Origin: Rhizobium mesoamericanum STM3625
GTDB lineage: Bacteria; Pseudomonadota; Alphaproteobacteria; Rhizobiales; Rhizobiaceae
Assembly (NCBI RefSeq): GCF_000312665.1
Contig: NZ_HF536774.1
Location: forward strand, 35,504 to 76,435
DNA length: 40,932 nt
Direction of reading: 5' to 3'
Made by a program: the position numbers and the translations under genes. A model generated the notes under the pieces. It was not told the DNA's origin, ran no database searches, and saw only the letters and a program-made list of their open reading frames with translations. Of the stretch, positions 25,383-33,836 are shown one piece after another (position 1 is the first letter of the stretch; each line of letters begins with the position of its first letter).

Positions 25383-26349
25383 GGCGCGCCTCCTGTTCTT
25401 CCGTGAGATCGTCGGACTCGATTTCGTATTGACCGTGTGAGTAGCGCTCGACCTGGATGACGTCGCGAACGCGCCGACCCCTTGCCGTCCGTTCGATCGA
25501 GATGATGAGATCGACCGCTTCTCCAATCACGTCCTGCATCGGCTGCTGGCTGGCTTCAGCTGTCAGTTGCTCAAGACGGCGAAGCGCAGACATGGCGGTA
25601 TTCGAGTGGATCGCGGCAACGCCGCCCGGATGGCCGGTATTCCAGGCCTTGAGCAGCGTGAGCGCAGCGCCGTCACGGACCTCGCCGACGACGATTCGGT
25701 CGGGACGCAGGCGCATCGTGCTTTTCAACAGCCGCGCCATATCGACAGTATCACTGGTGTGGAGAAGCACGGCGTTTTCGGCTGCGCACTGGATCTCTGC
25801 GGTGTCTTCGAGGATGACGAGGCGGTCGTCCGGCGCCGACTTGACGATTTCATTGATCACGGCGTTGGCGAGCGTTGTTTTGCCGGAACCGGTGCCGCCG
25901 GAGATGATGATGTTGAGCCGGGACGAGATTGCGCTGCGGACCGTCAACGCTTGCTGTTCGCTCAACACGCCGGAACGCACATAATCCTCGAGCGGAATCA
26001 AGCGCGAGGCGCGACGCCGAATGGTGAAAGCCGGCTTGGAGACCACCGGCGGCAACAGTCCTTCGAAGCGATGGCCGCCGATCGGCAGCTCCCCGGAGAC
26101 GATCGGCTGCTCGGTATCGACCTCGGATTGGAGCGCATGGGCGACCGTTCCAATCACCATTTCCGCCGCGGCCGACGACATTTCTCCGGCGGCCGCCACG
26201 CCATGGCCAAGCCGTTCGATGAATAGTTTGCCGTCCGGATTGAGCATGATTTCGACAACGGTCGAATCATCGAGAGCGACGCAGAGCTGGTCGCCGAGTG
26301 CCTCTTGGAGTTTGCGGACAAGTCGAGGATGAGAGCGAAGCTGGTTCAC
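25372..26349 (-). CDS. trbB: TrbB (VirB11 family) ATPase
   Basis: 325 residues from a GTG at 26349 with AAGGAG upstream. Walker A GGTGSGKTT is at 151-159, the Asp box follows in RLVILEDTAEIQ, then Walker-B-like RPDRIVVGEVRDGAA and the His box GHPGGVAAIHSN. It forms a hexamer on the inner face of the membrane and drives pilus/DNA transfer. It starts 11 bases after traI, first of the trb genes proper. Confidence 0.96.
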   Translation of the reverse strand: MNQLRSHPRLVRKLQEALGDQLCVALDDSTVVEIMLNPDGKLFIERLGHGVAAAGEMSSAAAEMVIGTVAHALQSEVDTEQPIVSGELPIGGHRFEGLLPPVVSKPAFTIRRRASRLIPLEDYVRSGVLSEQQALTVRSAISSRLNIIISGGTGSGKTTLANAVINEIVKSAPDDRLVILEDTAEIQCAAENAVLLHTSDTVDMARLLKSTMRLRPDRIVVGEVRDGAALTLLKAWNTGHPGGVAAIHSNTAMSALRRLEQLTAEASQQPMQDVIGEAVDLIISIERTARGRRVRDVIQVERYSHGQYEIESDDLTEEQEARHVA

Positions 26350-26359
26350 GGCTTTCTCC

Positions 26360-26986
26360 TTAGGCGGCCTGGCTGAGTGGATCATTGAATTGAGAGCGAT
26401 AGCTGGACGGGCGCAGCCTCTCGAACGCTTCCGCGTTTGCCTGAAGGACGCCAGCAACGGCTGTGGTCACGCCGACACGCTTCGGATCGCCTATGCGCTG
26501 AAGCGACCAACCAACACGACCGAGGATGCGTTCGAACCGCAGGTCCGTCACGGTAACGATCTCGGTGATGGCGTTTACGAGGCACCACTCAATGATGCCA
26601 GCAAACATGGTGAGCGTTGCCTCATGCACCGAGCCTGCCCCCCTGCCTTCCTCAAGCGTCGTATCCACACAGAAGCGAGAGCTCTCGACCATTGCCGCGT
26701 GCGCGTTCAGCCCCTCCTTGGGGAGAAGCGAAGGAAAGACGTTCGTCACCATCGTCGGACCAACGGACGGCAGAAGCCGTGCGCAGCCGCTCACATCGCC
26801 GGCGTTTGAAACGGCCAGGACGTAGGTTGGGCAAAGAGTGTCGAAGCGGTCCGATTCCAGGCCATCAACAACGTCGACCTCCCAGCCCAGTCGCGCCGAG
26901 AAGACGCGAGCGCGAAGCTGGTGATGTTGCTGGAGGAGGCGAGCTTCGTGAACATTGCGCGGCTTGTTGAGCGCGAAAACCTGCAT
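26360..26986 (-). CDS. traI: TraI, acyl-homoserine-lactone synthase (LuxI family)
   Basis: 208 residues with the LuxI invariant pattern: RARVFSARLGWEV (Arg, Phe, Trp), then FDTLCPTYVLAV (Asp and the Y/V strand) and ARLLPSVGPTMVTNVFP, and later ESSRFCVD. It makes the acyl-homoserine lactone that TraR senses, from S-adenosylmethionine and an acyl-ACP; the acyl chain cannot be read from the sequence. It heads the traI-trb operon, so activation by TraR would close a positive feedback loop. Confidence 0.95.
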   Translation of the reverse strand: MQVFALNKPRNVHEARLLQQHHQLRARVFSARLGWEVDVVDGLESDRFDTLCPTYVLAVSNAGDVSGCARLLPSVGPTMVTNVFPSLLPKEGLNAHAAMVESSRFCVDTTLEEGRGAGSVHEATLTMFAGIIEWCLVNAITEIVTVTDLRFERILGRVGWSLQRIGDPKRVGVTTAVAGVLQANAEAFERLRPSSYRSQFNDPLSQAA

Positions 26987-27046
26987 GAATTTCTCCGTCG
27001 TCGTTGATCGGCGGAGAAGTCAGCATGGAACGCAATTGCGCGGTAG

Positions 27047-27063
27047 TTGGAGGATCCTGCAAT
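27047..27063. promoter_or_regulatory. Candidate TraR box upstream of traI
   Basis: TTGGAGGATCCTGCAA (27047-27062) is palindromic at 14 of 16 positions around GGATCC and lies 61 bases upstream of the traI start. GGATCCTGCAAT (27052-27063) is repeated, with one change, between traC and traA (7355-7366). The position and sharing between two operons expected to be under quorum control suggest a TraR site. Confidence 0.45.
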
Positions 27064-27141
27064 GTTTTGCGAGTGAGTCGGACAGTGAAGATCTTCGTCT
27101 TTGCCATGTTCAGTTCTTGCAAGGCACAAACGGCGCCCCGA

Positions 27142-27153
27142 CTTTGCAGGATT
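27142..27153 (-). promoter_or_regulatory. Third copy of the shared half-site, on the rep side
   Basis: TTTGCAGGATTC reads GAATCCTGCAAA on the minus strand and matches GGATCCTGCAAT upstream of traI at 10 of 12 positions. It points toward repA. On Ti plasmids TraR also activates repABC from this intergenic region. Confidence 0.35.
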
Positions 27154-27253
27154 CACAGATAAACAGATAGAGAACATGGACAGCCACTAAGATCACTAAG
27201 TCACGGAAAACAAACAAAAAATGGAAAAGCGTTCCACCCGTCACCTGTTCGGC

Positions 27254-27270
27254 GTTAACCTTTTGTTAAC
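27254..27270. promoter_or_regulatory. GTTAAC dyad upstream of repA
   Basis: GTTAACCTTTTGTTAAC is two GTTAAC palindromes 5 bases apart, 105 bases before the repA start, in an AT-rich promoter-like stretch (27160-27374). repABC operons are autorepressed by RepA/RepB at sites of this kind, and GTT...AAC arms recall rhizobial parS sites. It could be an operator or a partition site. Apart from the sites listed, 26987-27374 has no gene. Confidence 0.4.
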
Positions 27271-27374
27271 CTTAAATCCCTTGCCGGGCATCGGGAATCG
27301 GACGATAGTTGCGAAAAACATGGCGACAGAGCCATTTTTTCGAAATTGTCTTTTCCTCGGAAATAGTTTGCAAA

Positions 27375-28565
27375 ATGACCCAGCCGCAGCCCAATCGCTT
27401 CGACTATGAGATCGCCCAGCAGGGCTCGAAGATCTCGACCGCGCTGCATATGCTGCGCAGCCAACAATATCCCCCTGATGCTCGCAAGGGATTGCGTAAG
27501 TTTCAACTCGGAGAGGTCGCTGACTTCATGGGTGTTACCCAGAGCCATCTCCGACAGATCCATTCGGAGGGGAAGGGCCCCGAAATCGAAACGGTTGGCG
27601 GGCGGCGCTACTATACGGCTGAGCAGATGCTCGAACTTCGGGAGTATCTTGAAGCCAACAAGAAGTCCGACAAGAGATACTATGTTCCGAAGCGGCGCGA
27701 AGGCGAGCCGATGCAAATTGTATCTGTCGTCAATTTTAAGGGCGGTAGTGGCAAGACGACGACGGCTGCTCACCTTGCTCAATATCTGGCTCTCACAGGC
27801 CACCGAGTTCTCGCTGTCGATCTTGATCCACAAGCGTCGCTGACCTCCTTGTTCGGAATTCAGCCTGAGCTGGACGAAACAGCCTCTCTCTACGAGGCGC
27901 TGCGGTTCGATGATGAAAGAAAGTCGATCGCTGATGTAATCAAGCCTACGAATATTCCTGGCCTGGACGTCGTTCCGGCTAACCTCGAATTGCAAGAGTA
28001 CGAATATGATGTGCCGCTCGCCATCTCGTCAAAGAAGGGAGATGAAGGCAGGCTGTTTCACATGCGTATTGTCAGCGCATTGAAGGAAGTTGACGACAAG
28101 TACGATGTGGTCGTTATCGATTGCCCGCCGCAACTCGGCTATCTGACCATCACCGCCCTCATGGCCTCGACCGGCATACTGATTACCATCCACCCGCAGA
28201 TGTTGGACATCATGTCCATGAGCCAGTTCTTAATGATGCTTGGCGGCATTATGACCCCCGTCGCTGAGGCCGGTGCCGAAATCCGTGTCGAATGGTTTCG
28301 TTATCTGGTCACACGCTTCGAGCCGACGGACATTCCGCAAACGCAGATGGTCGGTTTTATGCAGTCAATGTTCGCCCAGCATATGCTTCGAAACCACGTA
28401 CTGAAGTCGACAGCAATTTCGGACGCGTCAATCAAGAAGCAAACTCTATACGAAGTTGAGCGTGGCGATTTTGTCCGATCGACATACGACCGCGCGATTG
28501 ACAGCCTGAATGCAGCCAACGGCGAAATTGTGGAGCTGGTTCATAATGTTTGGGGGCGGAAATGA
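27375..28565 (+). CDS. repA: RepA, partition ATPase (ParA family)
   Basis: 396 residues from the ATG at 27375 (MTQPQPNRFDYEIAQQG). The N-terminal helix-turn-helix region (VADFMGVTQSHLRQIHSEGKGPEI) is followed by the deviant Walker A KGGSGKTT at 122-129, then VDLDPQASLTSLFG and VVIDCPPQLGYLT. It moves plasmid copies apart with RepB and represses the rep operon. Repressor and partition domains both look whole. A TTG at 27309 would lengthen the N-terminus and is less likely. Confidence 0.95.
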   Translation: MTQPQPNRFDYEIAQQGSKISTALHMLRSQQYPPDARKGLRKFQLGEVADFMGVTQSHLRQIHSEGKGPEIETVGGRRYYTAEQMLELREYLEANKKSDKRYYVPKRREGEPMQIVSVVNFKGGSGKTTTAAHLAQYLALTGHRVLAVDLDPQASLTSLFGIQPELDETASLYEALRFDDERKSIADVIKPTNIPGLDVVPANLELQEYEYDVPLAISSKKGDEGRLFHMRIVSALKEVDDKYDVVVIDCPPQLGYLTITALMASTGILITIHPQMLDIMSMSQFLMMLGGIMTPVAEAGAEIRVEWFRYLVTRFEPTDIPQTQMVGFMQSMFAQHMLRNHVLKSTAISDASIKKQTLYEVERGDFVRSTYDRAIDSLNAANGEIVELVHNVWGRK

Positions 28566-28570
28566 CTGCC

Positions 28571-28587
28571 TTGTCAGCCGTTTTTTT
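28571..28587 (+). repeat. 17-bp repeat after repA (copy 1)
   Basis: TTGTCAGCCGTTTTTTT lies 6 bases after the repA stop and recurs exactly at 31128-31144, downstream of repC. In known repABC plasmids partition or incompatibility sites lie at just these two places. The T-run also resembles terminator tails. Confidence 0.4.
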
Positions 28588-28602
28588 CCTCCATTTGAAC
28601 AA

Positions 28603-28627
28603 CAACTGCAGTGACTTATTGCAGTTG
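28603..28627. promoter_or_regulatory. Inverted repeat just upstream of repB
   Basis: CAACTGCA (28603-28610) and TGCAGTTG (28620-28627) form an 8-bp dyad 9 bases apart, ending 13 bases before the repB start and overlapping its ribosome site region. It may be an operator, a parS half-pair or an RNA hairpin that tunes repB translation. Confidence 0.4.
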
Positions 28628-28640
28628 AGGGAGTCTTGCG

Positions 28641-29621
28641 ATGTCGCGTGAAAATCCCTTTGCGAAACTGGACCTAGCCTCGATCTCGGCAGACAAGGCA
28701 CCGACCAAACCTGGTTACGGCATGACGGGTGCTGCAAAGACCGTCGTACGATCGATCGAGGACTTGGCGGAGAACAGCAAGAAGCTCATGGAAGGCGAAG
28801 TGATCGTCGAGCTGGATCCGCGATTGCTGGATGTATCATTCGTTGCCGACCGGCTTTCCGATGACGACGAGGAATATCAGGAGCTCAAGCAGGCGATTAA
28901 GGACGCTGGCCAAACGACCCCTATCCTCGTTCGAACCAATCCTAAAGACGCCCAGCGGTACATGGTGGTCTTTGGTCATCGGCGTTTGAAGGTGGCACGA
29001 GAACTCGGCATTCCGGTCAAGGCCGTCGTTAAGAAGCTGGACGACATTGCTTCTGCGATTGCACAAGGCCAGGAAAATTCTGCTCGCTCGAATCTATCAT
29101 TCATCGAGCGAGCATACTTCGCTCAAAACCTCCTTGCTTCCGGTATGACAAAAGACGTCATCCGGTCGTCTCTCGCAATCGACGAGGCCATGCTGTCGAA
29201 AATGCTTGGCGTCGTCGAGGTCGTGCCTGCCTCCGTTATGAAGGCCCTCGGCGCATCAAAGAAGATTGGACGCGACAAGTGGTTGAGCTTGCGCCAGATT
29301 CTGCTGGCCCCTGCCCTTCTTAAGGTAGCTACCGAATATGCGGGAGATGCGGAGTTCCTCAAGCTTGAGGAAGATTCGAGATTCGACAATCTCCACGGAT
29401 ATCTGACGCGATACAAGAACAAGTCGGCGGCCAAGAAGCCGAAAAGTTCTTCATCATCGAACGAGTGGACGTCGACCGATAGCTCGCTGAGTTTCACAAT
29501 GAACGCCAGGTCAAAGAAGGTTGCGATCGAGCTTGCAAACGCGGAAGCCAAACCCTTCAGCGAGTGGCTTTCGAGCCGGATGGATCGCCTGTACGACGAA
29601 TACAGACAGTCCAAAACCTGA
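28641..29621 (+). CDS. repB: RepB, centromere-binding protein (ParB family)
   Basis: 326 residues. ParB/Sulfiredoxin-like domain: QTTPILVRTNPKDAQRYMVVFGHRRLKVARELGIPVKAVV, followed by NLSFIERAYFAQNLLASGMTKD and the helix-turn-helix stretch IRSSLAIDEAMLSKMLGVVEVVP. It binds parS and stimulates RepA. It is 75 bases downstream of repA in the same operon. Confidence 0.95.
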   Translation: MSRENPFAKLDLASISADKAPTKPGYGMTGAAKTVVRSIEDLAENSKKLMEGEVIVELDPRLLDVSFVADRLSDDDEEYQELKQAIKDAGQTTPILVRTNPKDAQRYMVVFGHRRLKVARELGIPVKAVVKKLDDIASAIAQGQENSARSNLSFIERAYFAQNLLASGMTKDVIRSSLAIDEAMLSKMLGVVEVVPASVMKALGASKKIGRDKWLSLRQILLAPALLKVATEYAGDAEFLKLEEDSRFDNLHGYLTRYKNKSAAKKPKSSSSSNEWTSTDSSLSFTMNARSKKVAIELANAEAKPFSEWLSSRMDRLYDEYRQSKT

Positions 29622-29640
29622 ACTTAATGGAGATCAAACC

Positions 29641-29699
29641 GCAAAAGAAAAAGGCCCCCAAACGGTAAACCGTGGAAGCCTCTCTCGTTATCCTTAGCA
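29641..29699 (-). ncRNA. Antisense RNA (ctRNA, inc-alpha) controlling repC
   Basis: On the minus strand the repB-repC gap encodes a short RNA ending in a rho-independent terminator: a stem built from GAGGCTTCC and GGGGGCC around ACGGTTTACCGT, followed by TTTTTCTTTT. Its promoter is visible just upstream. All repABC plasmids studied have such a counter-transcribed RNA of about 50-60 nt that pairs with the repC leader and reduces RepC synthesis, so it sets copy number and incompatibility. The start is estimated from the promoter. Confidence 0.85.
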
Positions 29700-29705
29700 A
29701 GATCG

Positions 29706-29734
29706 AGAATCGCATTTCCCGGAATCACAGTCAA
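29706..29734 (-). promoter_or_regulatory. Promoter of the antisense RNA
   Basis: On the minus strand TTGACT (29734-29729) and GATTCT (29711-29706) are separated by exactly 17 bases, a good sigma-70 fit, and face the ctRNA. Confidence 0.7.
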
Positions 29735-29794
29735 GAGTCTTTGACACCGATTTGGTGAGCGGATTTCTTTTGCCTGAAGAAAGGTAAGAGAGAA

Positions 29795-31045
29795 ATGCAT
29801 ACGGGACATGTGACGACGCCCTTCGGGCGGCGACCGATGACGCTTGCCTTGGTCAAGGGACAACTCGAGGTCGCCGCGGCAAAGCCTGCTCCACGCGTTG
29901 AAAAGTGGAAAGTGTTTCGTGACATCTGCGAAGCTCGTGAACGCCTCGGCCTCCAGGACAGAGCGCTGGCTGTTCTTGACGCGCTATTGACGTTCTATCC
30001 CGGGTCGGTACTCGAGGCGGAGCAAGGCCTAGTGGTATTTCCCTCGAACGGACAGCTTTCAGTGCGGGCCCACGGGATTGCGGGCACCACGCTACGGCGA
30101 CACCTGGCATCTCTAGTCGACGCTGGCCTCATCCAGCGCCGGGACAGTCCGAATGGGAAGCGCTACGCACACCGCAATGGAGACGGGGACATCGAGCAGG
30201 CCTACGGTTTCGATCTCGCCCCGCTTCAAGCTCGCGCAGCAGAACTTGCATCGCTTGCGCAGGACGTTGCGGCCGAGCGCATTCGCTTTCGCCGCGCCAA
30301 AGAATCCCTGACTATTTGCCGGCGGGACGTCCGCAAGCTGATCACAGCCGCAATAGAGGAGGGAGTTGAGGGCGACTGGGGCGCCGTCGAGGCTGTCTAC
30401 GCAGGCATTATCGGACGGCTACCGAGATATCCCGTCTACGCCCAGGTCGAAGCGGCGCTCGATGAAATGGGCCTATTGCGCGAAGAGGTGCTCAACCGTT
30501 TGGGAACCAAGATAAATCCTGAAAAAAAGGATGGCAATGATATCCAAATTGGGTGCCACATACAGAATTCAAAACCCGAATCTATCTATGAACTTGAACT
30601 TAGCTCTGAAAACGAGCAAGGCGAACCGGCGTGGACTGAACCGGAAACGATGCGCAAGCAGGATGCAAGAGCGAAGGCAAAGGCAAACGCAGAGTCGATC
30701 AAATCCTTCCCCTTGGGCATGGTCTTGCGGGCTTGCCCGCAGATCAGCGATTACGGGCCAGGCGGCGGCATTGCGCATTGGCGCGAATTGATGGCGGCTG
30801 CTGTTTTGGTGCGCTCGATGCTGGGCGTGAGTCCGTCAGCTTATCAGGAGGCTTGCCATGCTATGGGCCCTGAAAACGCTGCCGTTGCGATCGCGTGCAT
30901 CCTCGAGCGATCGAACTTCATCAACTCGGCCGGCGGATATTTGCGAGATTTGACGAAACGCACGGAGCGCGGGGAGTTTTCGTTGGGTCCGATGCTGATG
31001 GCGTTGTTGAAGGGGAACGGGGAGGGATCTCGAAAAGCAGGCTGA
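29795..31045 (+). CDS. repC: RepC, replication initiator
   Basis: 416 residues from the ATG at 29795. The RepC winged-helix region is clear (WKVFRDICEARERLGLQDRALAVLDALLTFYPG, then VFPSNGQLSVRAHGIAGTTLRRHLASLVDAGLIQRRDSPNGKRYAHR) and the C-terminal domain carries GPGGGIAHWRELMAAAVLVRSMLGVSPSAY. RepC is the only protein required to start replication; the origin of repABC plasmids lies inside repC. The reading frame is whole. Confidence 0.95.
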   Translation: MHTGHVTTPFGRRPMTLALVKGQLEVAAAKPAPRVEKWKVFRDICEARERLGLQDRALAVLDALLTFYPGSVLEAEQGLVVFPSNGQLSVRAHGIAGTTLRRHLASLVDAGLIQRRDSPNGKRYAHRNGDGDIEQAYGFDLAPLQARAAELASLAQDVAAERIRFRRAKESLTICRRDVRKLITAAIEEGVEGDWGAVEAVYAGIIGRLPRYPVYAQVEAALDEMGLLREEVLNRLGTKINPEKKDGNDIQIGCHIQNSKPESIYELELSSENEQGEPAWTEPETMRKQDARAKAKANAESIKSFPLGMVLRACPQISDYGPGGGIAHWRELMAAAVLVRSMLGVSPSAYQEACHAMGPENAAVAIACILERSNFINSAGGYLRDLTKRTERGEFSLGPMLMALLKGNGEGSRKAG

Positions 31046-31127
31046 CGGCAGCGACGATCACGGTTCGTGTTTGGGGGTCAAGGTCTCCCGAGTGTTAGAT
31101 CTTTGGAGTTCCCACGATACCACGATA

Positions 31128-31144
31128 TTGTCAGCCGTTTTTTT
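31128..31144 (+). repeat. 17-bp repeat after repC (copy 2)
   Basis: Exact second copy of TTGTCAGCCGTTTTTTT (28571-28587), 82 bases past the repC stop, here followed by one more T. The rest of 31046-31378 shows no gene. Confidence 0.4.
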
Positions 31145-31378
31145 TCGCCGTTTTGCCATAGGATACAAGGGGTTATGGGCGTTGAACCTTTACAAGCACC
31201 TAAACCAGAGCGAAATGGATTGGGGAGGATGTTGCCGGTCCCATAAAGCAGATCTTTGACATTGCCCTTGTCGATATCGACAGACCGCAAGACGCTGGGT
31301 CTCGTTTGGCAGGTCGAAACAGCTTTGCACCGGATCTTGTATATTATGGAATAGCCGCCACCGACTTTTTGAGACGGA

Positions 31379-31628
31379 CCTCGGGGCGCGACGCGGCGAA
31401 CGGGCTAGGAGCTCTTTCTCTGCGAGCTTTTCGCGGACCAGGCGATGAACGGCGCGTCGGAGGCGCTCGACGGTCCGGTCGTGACCGCGGCGAGTGAGCG
31501 CCCCCACGAAATTTCCCAGCTTTGTTGCGGCCGGAGTTGTCGCACCATCGGCAGCCATGTTTGCGCCGACGGAATGAGCTCAACGAGATAGAGTTTCTCC
31601 CGCGCTTGCGAGACTGCTTTAATCGCCT
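31379..31628 (-). pseudogene. Fragment of a serine recombinase related to the 34981-35898 gene
   Basis: The minus strand encodes SQAREKLYL, then SAQTWLPMVRQLRPQ, then after a one-base loss RRGHDRTVERLRRAVHRLVREKLAEKELLARSPRRAP. This matches the C-terminal middle of the intact recombinase (plus-strand 35161-35417) with many scattered changes. Both ends of the match stop abruptly, the start of the gene is missing, and the frame is broken, so it is a relic. Its upstream edge (31628/31629) abuts a piece of tyrosine integrase. Confidence 0.8.
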
Positions 31629-31999
31629 GCGTTGCCGTCCTCGTCGGCGACCGGCGCTTCGACCGTCAGCTGCTCCTTGCCCAGCCGGCGGCCACCGGAG
31701 GCAAAGGCGACCATCAAGATGGCGCGGTCGCGCAGATCGCGCAGGCTGTCGTCGCGATAGGCCGCCAGCAGCTACGCCAGCACGTCTGATGTTGCCGCCT
31801 TGGCGCTCTTGCGCCGGCGTGGCCGTGGCACGGCGCGAATCGCCAGCCGAAGCGCCGACTTCAGGGCAGGGGAGGCGAAGGCTCCGCCAAGGCCGCGCCA
31901 CTTGGTCAGCGTCAACCATTTGGCAAGCCGTCGGCATGTGTCCGGCGCGTGCGGCCCAGTTGCCCGAAACAACCAGCCGCCGCGCAAGGACTGGTCGAC
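31629..31999 (-). pseudogene. Fragment of a tyrosine-type integrase
   Basis: The minus strand reads FRATGPHAPDTCRRLAKWLTLTKWRGL, then GAFASPALKSALRLAIRAVPRPRRRKSAKA, then a TAG (31772-31774) and, in frame after it, DDSLRDLRDRAILMVAFASGGRR. This is the middle of a phage-integrase/XerD-like recombinase common in rhizobia. The stop codon, the missing catalytic C-terminus and the fusion to another recombinase fragment show it is dead. Confidence 0.7.
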
Positions 32000-32000
32000 A

Positions 32001-32736
32001 TCACCGGTATGCCGCGCTCGGGATCGCTCTCGAGCCGGGCCGGATCCCAGAGACTGGTGTTTCCAGGCGGTCTATTCCAGTTTCAGTTTCTGTCGGAAGG
32101 CGCCAGGCTGGTCCGTCCCGGTATGCGACAGTGATCTCGGGACGAGAGCGACGGCCGCCACGACAGAGCAGGACGCTGGAATCGATGTCGCCGATCGGTC
32201 GCGCGATCGACGGAAAAGGAGTGCAGCTCAATGAGGTGATGGCCGCTTTCCGCTTTCTCTGGGCCGCACAACCGCATCGCCGTATATCACCCACCTCGGG
32301 ATTTCGCTCCTGTACGGGAGGCCGCCATCACCGGCACCCGCGCCCCTATCCACGCTGCCTCTCGACTGGCGTGGCCGCCTCCATCGTAGCCATGGCTGAG
32401 CTCGCAGGTCTGGTCGAGTTTCGTCCGGTCGGAACTGTCCCGCCCTTACTGCATGAAGCCTTCAGGAAGCTCCGGGGAGGGCAGGGCAGGCAGGGGCCGG
32501 AAGAACCGGCGCCTGCGCCTCCGGATGACAGTGCTGAGCTGAAACTGCGGAGCGATGGTGACCGTCGCCTGGCGCTGCAGATTCTCAATAGCCAAGCTCT
32601 CAAGACTATGCCGGTGAACAGCGGCAGCAAAAAGAACCGCGTGACCGGTCGCCTGATGAGCCCTGCCATAAGTGGCGGATAGGACCAAACCGGCGAGCTC
32701 TGGTATGAATACTTCGCGCGAAAGCTGGGTCGTATG
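32001..32736. other. Stretch without a recognisable gene
   Basis: Open frames exist on both strands (for example plus-strand 32236-32682) but have poor, Arg/Pro-rich translations, no ribosome sites and no family I recognise. Most likely decayed coding sequence between the integrase remnant and the hydrolase gene. Confidence 0.4.
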
Positions 32737-33741
32737 TCAAACCAGCTTGCTGTGGAAGTGGGCAGCAACCCGGTCGGCGGCCTGCCGCACGGTGTCGGCC
32801 TGGTCGTAGAAGTCGAAATGCTTACCCACTGCCCAATGCAGTTCCTTCGGACCCGCTAGCTCATTGTAGACCTTGCGTGCCTGGTCGGGAAACGCCGCGC
32901 CATCCGAATGGATCATCAGCGCTGGCGCCTTGACCTTTGGAGCCTGCTCTACGGGATTGAAGGCGATCCAAGGCTCCCAGCCCATCACCGCAAACTCGTT
33001 CCGCCACGAACGGACACCGCCGCCGCGGGTCTTGTCAAAGTAATATTCGCTTGAGCTCGCGCTCACGGCGGTCTTATCGCCGGGATTATAAGTCAGTATG
33101 GTTTCGATGACGCCAGTTTCCTCGTAGCGCTTGCGGGCAGTACGGCTCGCCGCAATCCGCTGATCCACCCCCTCTTGGCCACCGAACATTTTGGCCGCAA
33201 AGTCCGGTTCGGAAAAGAACCCGGCGACAGTTGCCAGTGCCTGCACGTTGGCATCCGTGGCGGCTGTGTAAAGCGCTGTGCCGCCGCTGGTGCATATGCC
33301 GAGCAGGCCGGTTGCCTTGACGTCTGGCCGCGCCTTCAGGAAGCGTAAAGCCGCCGAGAGGTCTTCGGCCTTCGAGGATTGGTCCTCGTATTGACGCACG
33401 GCGCCGCTGCTCTCGCCATAGTTCCGGTAGTCGATCGCCAATGCAATAATTCCGCGACGCGCCAGTTCACCCGCATAGTTGCCGCCCATCTGTTCCTTGA
33501 CCGAACTCAACGACCCGGCGACGGCAACTGCAGGGTAGCGCCGGGAAGGGTCATGCCCTTCGGGAAGATAAAGGTTCGCCACCACAGTGCCATCGCCGCT
33601 CGGAAAGCTGACCTTCTGTGACTTGGGCTTGCTCCGTTCAGTCAGTGATTCTGCCATGGCAAAGGCTCCTGTATTGAGGAGGACGGCTGTTGCCCCAACG
33701 GCAAGGCCAAACGTCCGGCGCGTGATTGGTGTCGTGGTCAC
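32737..33741 (-). CDS. Secreted alpha/beta hydrolase (dienelactone-hydrolase-like)
   Basis: 334 residues from a GTG at 33741 with GAGGA upstream. A twin-arginine signal (ITRRTFGLAVGATAVLLNTGAFAMA) predicts export in folded form. The hydrolase core shows IIALAIDYRNYGESSG, the nucleophile elbow GICTSGG with Cys in the nucleophile place as in dienelactone hydrolases, Asp in MIHSDGAAFPDQ and His in GKHFDFYDQ. The substrate is not predictable. It is divergent from a LysR gene 95 bases away, which probably controls it. Together they look like metabolic cargo rather than plasmid backbone. Confidence 0.9.
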   Translation of the reverse strand: MTTTPITRRTFGLAVGATAVLLNTGAFAMAESLTERSKPKSQKVSFPSGDGTVVANLYLPEGHDPSRRYPAVAVAGSLSSVKEQMGGNYAGELARRGIIALAIDYRNYGESSGAVRQYEDQSSKAEDLSAALRFLKARPDVKATGLLGICTSGGTALYTAATDANVQALATVAGFFSEPDFAAKMFGGQEGVDQRIAASRTARKRYEETGVIETILTYNPGDKTAVSASSSEYYFDKTRGGGVRSWRNEFAVMGWEPWIAFNPVEQAPKVKAPALMIHSDGAAFPDQARKVYNELAGPKELHWAVGKHFDFYDQADTVRQAADRVAAHFHSKLV

Positions 33742-33836
33742 AAGAGCATCCTCATTGAGTTTGATGAGAATTTAAGCTATGCGCTGGATTTGACAATCGG
33801 CGATCCATTTGACGCCCTCTTAAGCTGGATTTGATA

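Noticed and set aside
26865..27122. Minus-strand frame upstream of traI starting MAKTKIFTVRLTRKTL
   Set aside because: The first 40 residues look plausible, but it overlaps the traI start in another frame, lacks a ribosome site and covers the likely TraR site.
31522..32682. Plus-strand frame of 386 codons
   Set aside because: It runs across the recombinase and integrase relics of the other strand and is rich in Arg and Pro; it shows no coherent family.
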